A stretch of 64,000 nucleotides of DNA from Pararge aegeria (taxonomy: Eukaryota; Arthropoda; Insecta; Lepidoptera; Nymphalidae). The stretch covers positions 11,984,001 through 12,048,000 of the forward strand of contig NC_053199.1 of the NCBI RefSeq assembly GCF_905163445.1. Reading direction: 5' to 3'. The notes beneath the pieces are model-generated. The model searched no databases. It had not been told where the DNA came from and saw nothing but the letters and a program-made list of their open reading frames with translations. Every line of letters begins with the position of its first letter. The first letter of the stretch is position 1. Positions 25,211-37,939 of the stretch are shown here, one piece after another. Position numbers and translations under genes: made by a program.

Positions 25211-25571
25211 TGCGCTTGGTATTGATTCTAACACTGAAAAAAAGTAGTTTAAGCTGAATGCAACTGTAACAGCGGTCAAAAAACAAAAACATAAGAATTA
25301 TAAATATAACAATAGCCCCACCAAATTTTAATATCGCTTATGAATAATTATACAATCAAATAAATTACAGATGGATCGAAGTTTACCGGGCCGTCAATAT
25401 AATAAATTTATGTAGTATGCTAAACTATGAATATAAATGTACTTTTATTGTGCCCCTCAAAATGTACATAAAACAGAAAAGCTATAACAAAGCAGCATAT
25501 AAAATTTAGCGGTCTCTTCCAGGCAACCTATTAAAACTAGTTCAGAATAAGAAAGGTTTTTTATATTCTTC

Positions 25572-25745
25572 TACAAGCCCTTGGCTGCAATCTCACGAGG
25601 TGGTAAATGATTATGCAGTCTAACCTGTTAGGGAGTATGGTAGTCATACCTCTAATCGGTTTCTACGCGATATCGTACAGGAATACTTAGCAGCACGTCT
25701 GTGTCGGTCGGGTGGTAACTAGCCACGGCCAAAGCCTCCCACCAT
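25572..25745 (-). repeat. SINE family B fragment
   Basis: A reverse body from ttggctgcaatctcacgagg through ctaatcggtttctacgcgat to ggtaactagccacggccaaa. The tRNA-like head is absent. Confidence 0.8.
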
Positions 25746-25749
25746 ACAA

Positions 25750-28700
25750 ATTTGTTGGTGGCTTATATATACACATTTACCAGTAGAAATATATATCATT
25801 ACTTAAGTAAATATATATTATACATAATATACAACATTGATAAAAAAAGACAAATACTTAAATATGTAAATATCAATGATATCAATATTAGATATAAAAA
25901 TAAAATATAATATAAAAACTATGTAAAAGGTGTGTATGAAATGGCGCCGGGAAAACGATACAGGTCGTGATAATATTATGAATGGCAGTTTCTAATGTTG
26001 CGTGGATGTTTCTAAGTCGATCGAGTTGAACAGGTTAAACGGATTTAAATAAAGGCCACAGGTAGGTTTGTCCTAGTTTAATGCATCGGATTCTGATTAT
26101 GTCTCGGTATTGCTCAGATGAAGATATTTAATTTGGCCACATATACTGTGTTACTTACGAAAAAGATTCACTCTCATCTTTTTTGCATAAGGCGTCAAAA
26201 GAAGTATATATATCATCCTATACTGTATTAGGCATCTGCAACATCGATATATTCCCAAGAAAAACACCTCACGAAGGCTGTAAATATTTTTAAAGAACGA
26301 TTCATATTACATAATGTAAGACCTCTGCTAACGTTCTTAGATCACTCACTAAAATGGAATTGGTTAGTTCTATATTCACAAACATAACACGCTATTCAAC
26401 TTCACTTCGTTATCAAGTAAGTAAACAAATGATTGATCATTTCGCAGTATGCTACGTTGTAAGTAGACTATAGATAGACACATCTATCTTTGATTAAATT
26501 CCATTATTTTATTTTTACTAGGATCATTATTAACTTATAAAGTAAACAATTTTTTTTCTTTATACTGAGAAAATGCCTGACGCATACCACTTCGTTGGTG
26601 GAAACGGAGTAGTTTTGTGGGACTTGCACCCACTAAAAATTCTGCGTGTCCCTCGATATACCTATAGTGAGAGCACGGGATTCACTTGCGTATTCACCGC
26701 ACTCTGGAAAAGGTGTTGACACCCCAATGCATGGCGGATCCAATGGCCTGACCGCTGCTAAATCCTCTAGAGAAGTACAGAGTCATAAGGGTTTTGATTT
26801 GATAATTTACTCTGTGCCCAATAAAAGTTTATTTATTAATTCATGCATAAAAGGGAAGATGTATTCGAAACATATTCGCAAATTCAGAGAACTATGTCCA
26901 CAACAAAATCATGAATATCATAAATGCAAACTGTTTTAGCATATTGCATAGCGCGAAAGCAAATACGGTAGCACCAACAAAACGCATTTATTACTTGCAA
27001 CAGCGCTGTACGTTTGCTACACACACTAGCTTTTTTTAGTTTGAATACAAATTGAAACTAAAAAAAAATAATAACGAAAAACATATGTACTACTAATTAG
27101 GGCCGGTAATGAAGTGATGAAAAAAATTCAAAACAATAAAAAAAAAGACTTTTGGCATAGACTTAGTTGAAAAGATATAGTCTCGTAAGTTAATTTTATC
27201 TCAGGAAATAAAACAGTTCCCACGGGATTTGTAAAAAGCCGTAATAAACGCAGACGAAGAACGCAGGCATCAGCTATTATTACCATAAACGTACAAAAAA
27301 ACATCTTTTGTGAGTTCCAAATGTCCTTATTAACACAAGATTCAAGTCACGAATGACCTCAAATAATATAAGTATTTATTAATGTGCACTATAGACACAG
27401 TCTTTTTCGGATAATTATATAGGTAAAACGCAATTATTCGTGAGGACAGGCCCCGGTGAGCAGTGACTCAGTGCGAAGTGCCACGTGACTGCAAGGTGAA
27501 TAGCGAGTCAGTCAGACACGAGAACAAAACAGGGCTGCCCGATATTACAAAAATAACTCACACAAGATTCACTGAATGATGTAAGTTTGTTTACGTTATG
27601 GACTTAAGAGGACGCGTTTAAGGTTATTATTTCTAACAATAGTGTGTTTGAGTCATTGCGCTGACCCCGAAAATCTGCGTGACCCACTTAACCTCAAGAT
27701 CAAGAGCAAATAGAGTATGTCACCAGTTATTCTTCCTTTTTTTGCAGAAAGTAGCAAAATATGTCATAAAAAATGTACTAGTTTATGTATGTATCCTAGA
27801 GATAATTTCTAGTTCGACGCGTGGCACTGGGGGAGGATGGAAGGTGAGACAGGTTAATATAACGATAACACAAAGAAGGAATTGTATGCAATATATATGG
27901 CTAGATAAAAATATAGTAAAAAAAAAATTAATATTAACAATAAGTATGAGTTAAAAATAAATAATATGTACTATAAGTTGAACAGAAATATAGACTGAAG
28001 TTACCTGCAGTTGTAACTTTTCCACACGGTATCACTGTAGACAACCAATGTTTATTAGGAGTTTGATCCGGTATCAGAACATAAAATAAATGTGTAAAGA
28101 GATATACGAGAAATTAAACAGTATGTGTATGTAAAAGCTGTGTTGAAAAATGTCATACAATGTCATATAAAAGCTGCATTGTACTTATATTATTTCACGC
28201 ATAACTCAATACAATATAAAAATATAGACTTAGAAAAAGAGTAACATAATATTAAATAATTGCTAAGGAATGTCAGAGGATATTTATATTTCATTCGAGG
28301 TATGGCCGTGAAATGCCAAAAAGAGTTAAAAACTCAATATTGAAGTATGTTATGTCACCTATATATTCTTAGCGAAAACATTGAAGTTGGTTTTTCAGTG
28401 GCGTTGTCAATATTGAATAACACAGATATGAATAGAGACTAAAGAATGTATGAGCGTATATCAAAGGGTGAGAGGAACGGCAGAACCATTGTATTCACAC
28501 TACAAAGTTCATTAGCACTAAAAAAAAGATTTAAAAAAAACCAAGCATTTAAGGTGCGAATTCCTACGCACGAACCGGATACGTAAGAGTACCTACACGG
28601 AAGGTCGAGCGGCGTGATCATTCGATGTTTTGCGACGTTTCTCGTAAGTAATGCTGACTCTAGAATGAGCCAGAAATTTAATTCATATGCTTTGCTGTAC

Positions 28701-29000
28701 GAAAGTGTAACTAAAACGCTCTAAATATACTTACTTACGTTTTTCTTACTATTTTTCCATCTGCCTGTACGCTCGGGCTTGTTACATAATGCCCCTGACC
28801 AGAGTTAGACAGGGCTTTCTCAGTTAGGTAGATCTTTTTAAAGAGTAATCTAGGCTAAAAATAATTACGTGAAACACCGATTTCATTTTTCACTACTCTA
28901 TACCATGGGCTACGGACTACGGTAAAACAGAATTTGTGATTGCACGAAACTGCCAGTTAATATTAATATATGTGACTCATATACGACCGACTTAATTAAT
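25750..29000. other. No gene recognised
   Basis: Holds the decayed Helitron-like piece (27140-27282). A GC-richer stretch at 27440-27535 has CACGTG and TGACTCA motifs but no further support. Confidence 0.55.
27140..27282 (+). mobile_element. Helitron-like 3' part, decayed
   Basis: The sequence tggcatagacttagttgaaa, then gttcccacgggatttgtaaa and cgcagacgaagaacgcagg, ending catcagctatt. A sister copy is at 9055-9206. Confidence 0.5.
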
Positions 29001-29002
29001 TG

Positions 29003-29287
29003 ATTGAGCGGTGATATCCTTGTTCCCCGATCGAGTTCGATCCCGGCACGCGCCTCTAACGTTTCAGAGCTGTGGGTTCAAAGCAATTAAATATCACTTG
29101 CTTTAAGGTTGAAGAGAAAACGTAGTGAGGTAACCTGCATGCAAGACCTAAGAAGTTCTCCATAATTTTCTCAAAGGCATGTGAAGTTAACTAATCCTAC
29201 TAATGTGTATTACAGTCTCCAACCTTCTTAAGTCTGTGAGACGAACCGCGCCCTTTATCTGGCAGTTATTGAGTTGATTATGATTAA
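29003..29287 (+). repeat. SINE family A, diverged copy
   Basis: A box-B-like GAGTTCGATCCCGGCACGC (29033) is followed by aattaaatatcacttgcttt, aacctgcatgcaagacctaa, and a decayed tail ggcagttattgagttgatta. Confidence 0.7.
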
Positions 29288-29768
29288 AATAATGACGATA
29301 TTTGATTTATTAAATTCAATTACATTTTGTGACAATTGGAAATGAAGCAAGCATCTAATGTCTCTGAAGACACACCGAGGAGGACGCATGGGTACCGAGT
29401 TCTCGTTAAATCGATACCGACCTAAGCACATACTACTGCGTCAACTCCTATATGTTGTAATGGTTAATTCAAGATACGACAACCAGTGTAGCTTATAATA
29501 CACTAATTCATCGATTGGCTATTAGTATATTCTGTTTCTATCGAAGGTTATCTCTACTAATTACATTATAAACTGCCTTGTGAAGCAGTTAGCATGTTCG
29601 ACTATGGATCACGAGTTTCTGGGGTTTTGCAGTTCCACCAGCCTCACTTCGGCCTGAAAAATTGTAATAATTTTTCTGTCAAGGGATTTTAGTGCCACTC
29701 CGAGATTGATGTTCCTTTTCGAACCCTAGCTTCGAGAACACGTTATGCTTTCTCGGTTTCATTGCAAC

Positions 29769-30335
29769 AACCCCTCTGGCGCGGTGCTGAGCGATGTGAT
29801 CTTATAGTGGGAACAGTGGCGTGCATAGAGGGTATGCACAGGGTATGCAGATAATATAAAATGAAGAAAATCTCCAATACGAATTATAAATACTTAAGGG
29901 TAGGTTTTTTATAACTCTTACAATGCCTGTCCTTAAGTTTTTTATAAATTTTACTGGAGTTTTTCTTTGTTTTATATCACCTGCATTCCCTGTGCATACC
30001 CTCTATGCACGCCACTGAGTGGGAAGTACTGAGTTCTATCCCCGGCGGGGGCAAATTTATAATTTTCTGAATTTTTCCCGATCTGTCCAGAGAGTTAGGT
30101 CTATAAAAATACTTTCCAAAAATACGAGTAACAGGTAGATTTTATCGTTATCGTTTTCAAACATGTTAGCCCTGGTCTGGTGGGAGGCTTCGGCCGCGCT
30201 CAGTTATCACCGTAGCGGGTTGCCGCCAAACGTATGGGTATGTAAGTATAGGTTTCATATAACTGTCATACCAATACCAGGTTAGCCTGCTACCATCTTA
30301 GACTGCATCATATCATACCCTAGTGAGATTGCAGT
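29769..30335 (+). repeat. SINE family B, split by a hAT MITE
   Basis: The head (CTCTGGCGCGGTGCTGAGCG) lies left of the MITE and box B (GAGTTCTATCCCC) right of it. The body continues with ctggtgggaggcttcggccg and ends gagattgcagtca. Removing 29814-30017 and one 8-bp flank restores a contiguous SINE. Confidence 0.85.
29814..30017. mobile_element. hAT-type MITE (family 1), complete, inserted in a SINE
   Basis: A 204-bp near-palindromic element starts CAGTGGCGTGCATAG and ends ATGCACGCCACTG. It is flanked by a perfect 8-bp direct repeat, agtgggaa, at 29806-29813 and 30018-30025, the duplication length of hAT transposons. It has no coding capacity. It splits the tRNA-like head of a SINE-B copy between boxes A and B. 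Relatives are at 12647-12838 and 19661-19783. Confidence 0.9.
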
Positions 30336-30424
30336 CAAAAAAAACTTTCTTGACAATGATAAAATCTAGACAAAGAAAAAGTAGTATAGCTCAACAAAGT
30401 ATCTAGATTAATTTGGCAAACTAT

Positions 30425-30779
30425 CAAGAAGAAGAAGAAGAAGAAGAAACACTTTATTGCACGTATAACATACAGGAAAAGAAACAGTAAGGAGTATACA
30501 GTACACAATGTAGACATGCAAAGGCGGCCTTATTGCTGCAAGCAATCTCTTACAGGCAACCTTTGTAGATAGGACTTACAGCAAGAGAACGGGATAGTGC
30601 CAAGAGTGTTGATAGATATACATAAATACCAAAATGTAAAGATACAAATACATATATAATTTAAATAAATATACGTAATATATAAAATATACCTACATGA
30701 TATATAAATAGAAAATATACATAATATATATAATAAATATATAACAAACATAATATATATTAGTAGATTTTAACACACA

Positions 30780-30810
<31 letters not shown>

Positions 30811-32525
30811 AATAAGAATATAAAGAATCTACTTCAAATTTCATCACTCAAAGAGAGGTAGTAGTCCTTCAGACGACTCTTAAATATCGGAAGGGAACTA
30901 CTTCCACGGATTTCAGCAGGCAGATTGTTCCAGAGCATAACTGCTTTAAAGGTGAAAGAATTACTGAAGAACTTCGTTTTACTAAAAGGGAGTACCAGAC
31001 GGTTACCAAGGCGGGATCGAAGGTTGGAATGAGAAGATGAGTCAGAAATAAAGCGAAAACGATCCCTTAAATAAGAGGGAGATAAATGACTATAAAGAAT
31101 AGAATAAAAGAAGGAAAGTAGATGAACTTCACGGCGTAAACGGATAGGCAACCATTTTAGTCTAGCTCGGTACTCCGATATGTGATCAAATTTACGCAGT
31201 CCAAACACAAACCGGATGCATAAATTTTGAAGGCGCTCGAGCTTATTAAGAAGTTCTTCGGTAAGGTCAGGATAGCATGAGTCTGCATAATCCAGTATAG
31301 GAAGAAGAAGAGATTGGGCAAGAGAAATTTTAGTTTTAATAGGAAGGAAATTTTTCCAACGATTTAAGTACCCAATCGAAGCAAAGATTTTTCGACTCAC
31401 CTCAGCTACCTGTGGGGACCACGACAGATTATTGTCTATGACGAGGCCAAGATTTTTTACAAAAGTACTCGGAATCAAATTTGTGTTGTTAAACTGGACA
31501 GAGGGCAAGGTACAGAAATTCACCTTAGCTAACTGCTGACGGCTGCCTATAATAATAACCTGAGACTTATGCGGATTTACGCAAAGTCCATGTGAATTGC
31601 TCCATGTGTAGATACTGCGCAGGTCATTATTTAACTGAAAGATTGCTTCAGAAACATTGAGAGCAGGGGCAGCGACATAAACTTGCAAATAATCAGCATA
31701 AAGATGAAAGCTAGAAGTGAGGAGCTTAGAAACAGAGTTTATAAAAATGGCAAAGAGCAGAGGAGAAAGTACGCCGCCTTGTGGAACACCAGCAGTAAGT
31801 GAGGAAAGAGTGGAGAATTTATTGTCACTATGCACACACTGCTGACGCCCAAACAAATAGCTACGGAACCATTCAATAGCACCCCGAGAAATGTTAAGTG
31901 ATTTCATGATAGCAAGAAGGATATCAAAATCCACAGTGTTAAAAGCGTTACTGAAATCTAATAGAGCAAGAACTGTGACAAGTTGATTGTCCATGTTAGC
32001 CCGAATATCGTCGCAAACTTTTACAAGAGCGGTAACAGTGCTGTGGCAGCGCCTAAAGCCAGACTGGTACAGGCTTAGGATACTGTTGCTTACCAGGTAA
32101 GAATTAAGCTGGTCATGTACAATACGTTCCAAGACCTTTGATAAAAAGGGAAGTATAGAGATAGGGCGATATTGAGAGAAAGAAACAGGATTTTTAGACT
32201 TAGGCAAGGGAATAACGTGAGCTTTACGCCAAACTATAGGAAACTCGCCAGAAAACAAGGAGAAGTTGAAAATATGTGTAAGTACAGGCACTACAGTATC
32301 TAGACTCAGCATAATCATTTTACGGTTAATTCCATCACACCCGGAAGCATTAGACTTAATGGCCAGAATGTGCTTTTTGACCTCAGCCGCAGTAACAGGT
32401 TGAAACCCAAATGAGGGACAGTTTAAAGGAGATAGAGAGTTGATACGAAATAAAGTGCTGCATTTAACCTGGAGATCCATAGGCGACACCGAAGTAAAAT
32501 GACGATTTAGGGCGTCAAATATGTT
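30425..32525 (-). mobile_element. 5'-truncated CR1/Jockey-type LINE with TTC-repeat tail
   Basis: The element carrying the RT frame. After the stop codon, on the minus strand, come a run of about 28 T, an AT-rich 3' UTR, the conserved end TACGTGCAATAAAGTG and a (TTC)n tail at about 30428-30449. The same 3' UTR, without the T run, recurs at 51920-52449 on the plus strand, which supports the 3' boundary. The 5' edge is estimated from where the coding match stops (about 32525). I did not identify a target-site duplication. Confidence 0.8.
30834..32489 (-). pseudogene. CR1/Jockey-type non-LTR retrotransposon reverse transcriptase, 5'-truncated
   Basis: An open frame of 551 codons encodes the reverse transcriptase and C-terminal part of a non-LTR retrotransposon. 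Visible motifs, counted from the first listed residue (a GTG codon, so not a true start), are YRPIS (107-111), QSGFR (142-146), motif A LLDFSNAF (176-183), motif B GVPQGG (234-239) and motif C YADY (264-267). The C-terminal region has LKWLPI and LWNNLPAEI, typical of CR1/Jockey-group LINEs. The frame extends upstream through FDALNRHFTSV to a TAG near 32536. No endonuclease domain precedes it, so the copy is 5'-truncated. Motif C normally reads (F/Y)ADD; here the second Asp codon is TAT (31689-31691), so the enzyme is probably dead despite the open frame. The clade is unresolved. Confidence 0.9.
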
Positions 32526-32757
32526 CTGATGTACCTAATTAAAGTTGCAGCACACTGCGGACAGAAGCAAAACATTTTTTGCGTACCGAAAAAGACGTCG
32601 ACCGCATCGGAAACGTCTGACTTTTAAGGCTAAACATACAATTTATGTTATTTGCGACGGATAGTAGTAACATATATAGTGATTAAATTAGTCCAAATCA
32701 TTTATAAACTATTTTAATATTATTATTAGAATACAAATTATTTATAAACTAATCAAC

Positions 32758-32797
32758 TAAGTAAATGCTAAAGTAAATGCTAAAGTAAATGTAAAGA
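32758..32797. repeat. 12-bp tandem repeat
   Basis: The unit taaagtaaatgc repeats about three times. Confidence 0.85.
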
Positions 32798-33995
32798 CAT
32801 TAAAGTAATCGAGAGCTGTCTGTCAATCTTAATTCAATAATCAAATAATCTATATAACTAGGGAAATAATATGACGCTTTGAAACGTTATCAAAAAGTTG
32901 TGAAAGTAATTTAGGTCATATGATGATTGCCAAACGAGTTCCCATTAATCATCAAAACATTTTAACCAAACCAAGCGCACAAGACAGTCGAATTTTAATA
33001 AAAACCTATATTTACCTATGTGTAACAATAGACGGTTATTAGTTGATATGCAGATCATGAAATATAAAGTAAATAGTGAGAAGGAATAACAAAACAGAAA
33101 ACAACAAAAATTAACATGTCAAAACCTGCTCAATTCCATCAACTACGGCTCACAACACCTACGGCTATTCCGGCAGTGTGCGATCTACTTAAACAGTCGT
33201 ATCTATACATCAGACAATGTACGTTCACTAATTAAAGACAATGCTGATGAATGAGGTTTGTGATACAAATAAATATTTTATCGCAAGACATTGTTATGTT
33301 ACTGAGTATTAGATATTGACGAGGGTTTGTGCCAGTTATCATTATTTTGTTATTTATCAAATTATTTACATTGTATTCGGGATTCAATTGTATAAATAAT
33401 ATACGGCGGTGTTTCAAAAAATATTGAATTTTTTGTGTATAAATTTCGGGTAATTCTAGTCAGCGGGTCACCTGGTGTTCAGTCATTACCATCACACATA
33501 TACCACGACCACGTCTAATGTGTTTCCAGCTTGTAAGGAATATGCCAGTCGCTGAACAACCTCAAATCATTTTTAAAGGGAGTAGAGGGGATTTCGAAAA
33601 AATATCATACTAGTTTTAAAAAAGTATGTTTCTTGATTTCTCCTTATTTCACGCAGCAACGGTGCAACTTTATATTGTGCACACAAACAGTTAAAAAGCG
33701 GAAAAGTTACTACTATTAATAAACATTCGAGTCCCTTTTTTTGTAATAATTGTGTAATGATGTTTACTTCAACTAAACGGATAAAATTACCTAACCTTCA
33801 AACAATAGCGTAAACAATCTACGTTAAATTACTGCGCAGTATGACCACCACGCGAAAACAAATTACGTTTGCTTACGCTTTGTTTATCACTTCGGATCGC
33901 TGATTGGTCGAGGAAAACGGGAGATCGCTACGCGTTTGTTGACAAACACACCATCAATACCAATCGTTATTCATACACGTTATAGATTACGAAAA

Positions 33996-34155
33996 GTTTT
34001 TTTTTTGACGGACCAAGCAGATGTCCACATCATTGAAAGTGGAAAATCATTGCCTATAAAAATCAACTTCGCGAGACATGCAACGAACACGCCCTGCAGT
34101 AGCCCTGTGTATGTACTTCCCTGGACGAGGTCTATCACAAAAAGCTTTCCTACTA
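33996..34155 (+). repeat. Unclassified interspersed repeat F
   Basis: The sequence gacggaccaagcagatgtcc, then tgaaagtggaaaatcattgc and ctatcacaaaaagctttcc is shared with about 46440-46600. Weaker relatives are at 37940-38190 and 62170-62240. It has no coding content. Confidence 0.6.
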
Positions 34156-35257
34156 CTTAAACTAAAATTATATTAGTGAGGCAAAATCTTAAACGTTATT
34201 AAAAAACTCTGCCTCATTCCGTTTCTGTTCAAAGAAATTGTACAGTAAACTATATGTAGTATAAGCATCTATATAAAATCGATTATAGCAAATAGTGTTA
34301 AGAGGGCGATGAAGCCGGCTCCGTCATATCGAGCTCTAGAGACCTGACCTTGCTCTTGAGGACTGGTTTCCGCACCCACACCGGCCTCCTATACATATTA
34401 TATCACACCATATACCGGTACAGAATTTTTATGTAGGCAGCTCTAGAATAAACAAAAATAAAATCATATGACTCATTCATAAATATCTCTCATCCATTCA
34501 CGTTATCGTACTCGTATTATAATGATAAGGATTTGTGTATCTATTTATGGCGCTGGGTTTTGGTCACTCGCGAATCTATTTCGTATCTAATGTTTTACAT
34601 TTCGCAGCCATTAATTAAGGATTAGCTTCTTGTGTTATATTATACTATTTATTCCCCGCGGTTTTACCCTCTTTAAGAAATGAGAATTGTTATATGAGCT
34701 GCAACGCTTTACTTCATGGTCAGTAAATAACGAAATAGCGTGATACTTTAATTTTTCATTATCTTCTTAAGCTATAAGTCATTAAAACATAAAAAGGGTA
34801 AAGGTTATCTACATAAGGTTGTTTTCTGTCTGACTAATGAATAATGACTACTGTAATTCGCCACCTTACGATATCGCTCAATCGACAAGTTTACAGAACA
34901 GGTACTTAACAATATATTATACGTAGTGCCGCGGTTCGATGGTGAATCTATCATGACATTAGCGAATTAGTTAGGTATATAAAAAAATATCTTTAGGCGC
35001 TCACAGGAGGAGAACGTACGAAATAAGTTAGGGGTTTTAAAATAATATAAGCGAGTAAGATAAAATAAATGAAAACAAAATATATATAACATAATAAGCA
35101 ACAGTATTTTTAAACTCTTAATTTAACAGTCAAAAATTCACTATTTTCAACGTCTGCTACCAGTTCTTTTAATTTATAAAAATGATTCATAGTCAATTCA
35201 TTCATAATAATAAATGTATTTTTACGTGCCGGCGGCACGTGGCGGTTAATTTGAATG

Positions 35258-35294
35258 CACATTTAGACCGTGTACACTACACGGTCTAAATGTG
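35258..35294. repeat. Perfect 17-bp hairpin, 3-nt loop
   Basis: CACATTTAGACCGTGTA (35258-35274), loop cac, then its exact complement (35278-35294). A second small palindrome, ACGTGCC-GGC-GGCACGT, lies just upstream at 35224-35240. Confidence 0.95.
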
Positions 35295-36565
35295 TCATCT
35301 GGACTAAGGCGTAAAAAATAATTATATTGGAATGCAGTGCTTATACCACTGACACGGCAGTTGCAGAAAACTAGAACAATCCAATATGTAGAGGATGCCA
35401 AATATGGTGGTCGAGGAATGCGAGCTACAGCCAGGGAATAGTAAGTACTAGCGCGTGATCTGCTCTTTTAGGTAGGTAGGTACTTTGCCCTATTTATTGT
35501 TTAAGCATGCCAATACCAAATAAATACTATAAGCTTTTGTCTGCAAAATTATCCGCATAGATTCTTTTCCCGAGATAAGAAAGTAACATAACTCGTCCAT
35601 AACATAATTGAATATTCTCCTTGTAATAAAACTTTATATATATTTATTACTAACGGACGCAACTTATATCATACAAAGAGTAAAAGCAGCGCTGTTTGTT
35701 GTTTCTAATGATGTTTTAATTGAATTTCATAACATGCCGACAGCAGGTCCACCTAGCGGGTCCAATGGGGTCATAGGTGTTTTTGATACCAAATGCTTAA
35801 TAAAATTAAACCCTCATCACTTAGCGGTATGAAATCAAATGTACACCTGCCTAAAACACATTTTAAAATCATAAAAATCGGTCGAGCTCTTTCGATCACA
35901 ATCCACGGGACACCTGATTTTTTATACAAGATTTATTTGTGTTCTTAAATGCCCAGCGTTAAATACATCAAATAACAGTTACTCTGTATAGATCATATAG
36001 TTCATATTCCTTTTTATACAGTATCAAGGAAAGTACCAGTAATTTTCTACTTTTACTTGGCACCGACTTCAAAAAAAAATCAAATCGTTTTATAAATGAT
36101 AGTGTTCTAAAGTAACAAAAAATATTCAACCGAATCGAGAACCTCCTTTGCTGTAAGTCGGTTAAAAACCAGTGAGCTTGCAAATAAAAGTATCATATTA
36201 AATCAAAGATAAAAACCGTTTTGCGACGGTATTAAAAGCGGAATTTAGTTTATGAACTTTATCTTTTTGTTTATAACAATATCCTTTTATGTTTGCGCAA
36301 CTCACTATTGCCATTAAGCCATCACGTACCCTATCTACATTTGCGCAACAAAAACACTCGTAAAACGAAAGTGAAATTGTTATTGGTAGTACAGTAAATA
36401 TTTATTATGTTATTATTATCATTTAAAGCAGCAGCATCGATTGCTTTTCCTATCGATATGGGCGTAATGTAGATAAAAATATATTCAATATTGATTGAAA
36501 AGTTCAGTGAGATCCTAAACAATAAGGGCATTACAGATAAATGTGTCATAACGTCGACATATTGA

Positions 36566-36620
36566 TATAAAAAGAACAGCACTTTTCAAGGCGACCCTGC
36601 AAAGTGCTGCTCTTTTTATA
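36566..36620. repeat. 26-bp inverted repeat, 3-nt loop, with convergent TATAAAAAG
   Basis: The left arm TATAAAAAGAACAGCACTTT plus TCAAGG (36566-36591), loop cga, then the right arm (36595-36620). They pair at 23 of 26 positions. Each arm starts with TATAAAAAG reading inward. Confidence 0.95.
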
Positions 36621-36819
36621 GACCAAGTTGGCCATCTGATTGGCCTATCGATTATAACTTTAAAAAAAAAATTGTAAAGTCGGCTTACTGACGATAGTTG
36701 AACGTGACAACGTCGTAAGGAAATACTGATGGAATGGTTGCATTTTTCAAAAGAAAATTTTAATTTTATTTGTTTGATAGATATTATCGTTGCTATAAAC
36801 AATTGACACCACATTCACT

Positions 36820-37080
36820 TTTCACTGCACTTCATCCTTGCCGAAAACCTGTAAATGTATTTTTGTATAGAAGCTGTCCACGCGGACGCATCGCCCACTC
36901 AAGTAGGAGAGAGACAGATGTCGAACGCGGAGGCCGACTGTGCCTCTTTGTCGCTCGTTCCGCGCTCTCGCTTGCACTTCAAGCCTTGGATGGAACGCCT
37001 CAGAGCGAGGTAACGCCGCATGCCTCATGTTTTTTCGTGCGTGCAGCCGGCTCCATCGAATTATAAGACGGTGTCACGTC
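36820..37080. other. CpG-rich patch of unknown nature
   Basis: The segment tccacgcggacgcatcgccc through gcagccggctccatcgaatt is CpG-dense, with overlapping ORFs on both strands that look like composition effects. I suspect either a promoter or an old repeat, and cannot choose. Confidence 0.4.
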
Positions 37081-37166
37081 AAAAAGATGATTTCAGTTGC
37101 CAGTGTGACAACACAGCATATCAATGAAGATGTTTTGCGTCGTTTGTTCGCGCACTTCGCTTCCCA

Positions 37167-37375
37167 AATGCGGATTTAACGCAGTCTAAGAAGAACGAAA
37201 GCGTAGTCTAGAGAGCGTGCCAACTGCTTGACCCTATGCAATGTTTTTTCACGCTCTGGTATTTTAAAGGCACAAAACACTGCATAACTTTTACGACGTT
37301 ATGCCACTGCCCGAATGCGGCTTTAACGTAGTCTAAGAACGTGTCTTAGGCGTGATATAGCATGCCAACTACTAG
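37167..37375 (+). repeat. Imperfect direct duplication, offset about 146 bp
   Basis: AAATGCGGATTTAACGCAGT (37167) recurs as GAATGCGGCTTTAACGTAGT (37313), each followed by ctaagaa and then by an A(G/T)...TGCCAACT block (37218 and 37362). Confidence 0.75.
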
Positions 37376-37939
37376 AACAATGAAGCTTAAAAACAGAAAT
37401 ATAACTAAAACAATAACTTTTATTTACACAAGCTGTAATAAACCTTCAATCAAAACAACTGCATAGACAAACGTTGGAAATGTCACACGCAAAATAAACC
37501 GATTGTTTTGCAATAGTAATCATATCCCCATGTTACGAAAGCGGCACATTTTACTGTTGATCAATATCTGACCGATTTAATTAGGGTACCGTACCCGTAG
37601 GGCAAAACGGAGTCAAATTAATGTCACTTAGCTGTCTATCGGATTTGTAGCTCGTAAAGGGATTGTGATTTACACACCTGAAATTTGGTTATAAGGCGTA
37701 AAATATTAACCCAAAACGAAATACACTTGTGAATTTCGGGTTAATAAATGGATTATAAATACAAGGGCTGAAAAAAAATTGTTTAACCTAGAAAATCATA
37801 TCTAGAAAACGCATTGAGTGAAAAAATATAACAAATCCTTTTGTTTTTATAAAAGCAACGAAATGGGGTGTCGGGATTTCGCGTGTACTTATAGAAGCAA
37901 CGAAGGCGTTAGACCATTCTTGTTACAGATTTGTGGCCC

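Larger units (their letters stand above)
32540..35220. other. No gene; repeat F
   Basis: Only the 12-bp tandem (32758) and repeat F (33996-34155) are recognisable. Confidence 0.6.

Noticed and set aside
36770..37179. Overlapping ORFs on both strands in the CpG-rich patch
   Set aside because: Open frames on both strands at once reflect composition; no protein family is recognisable.
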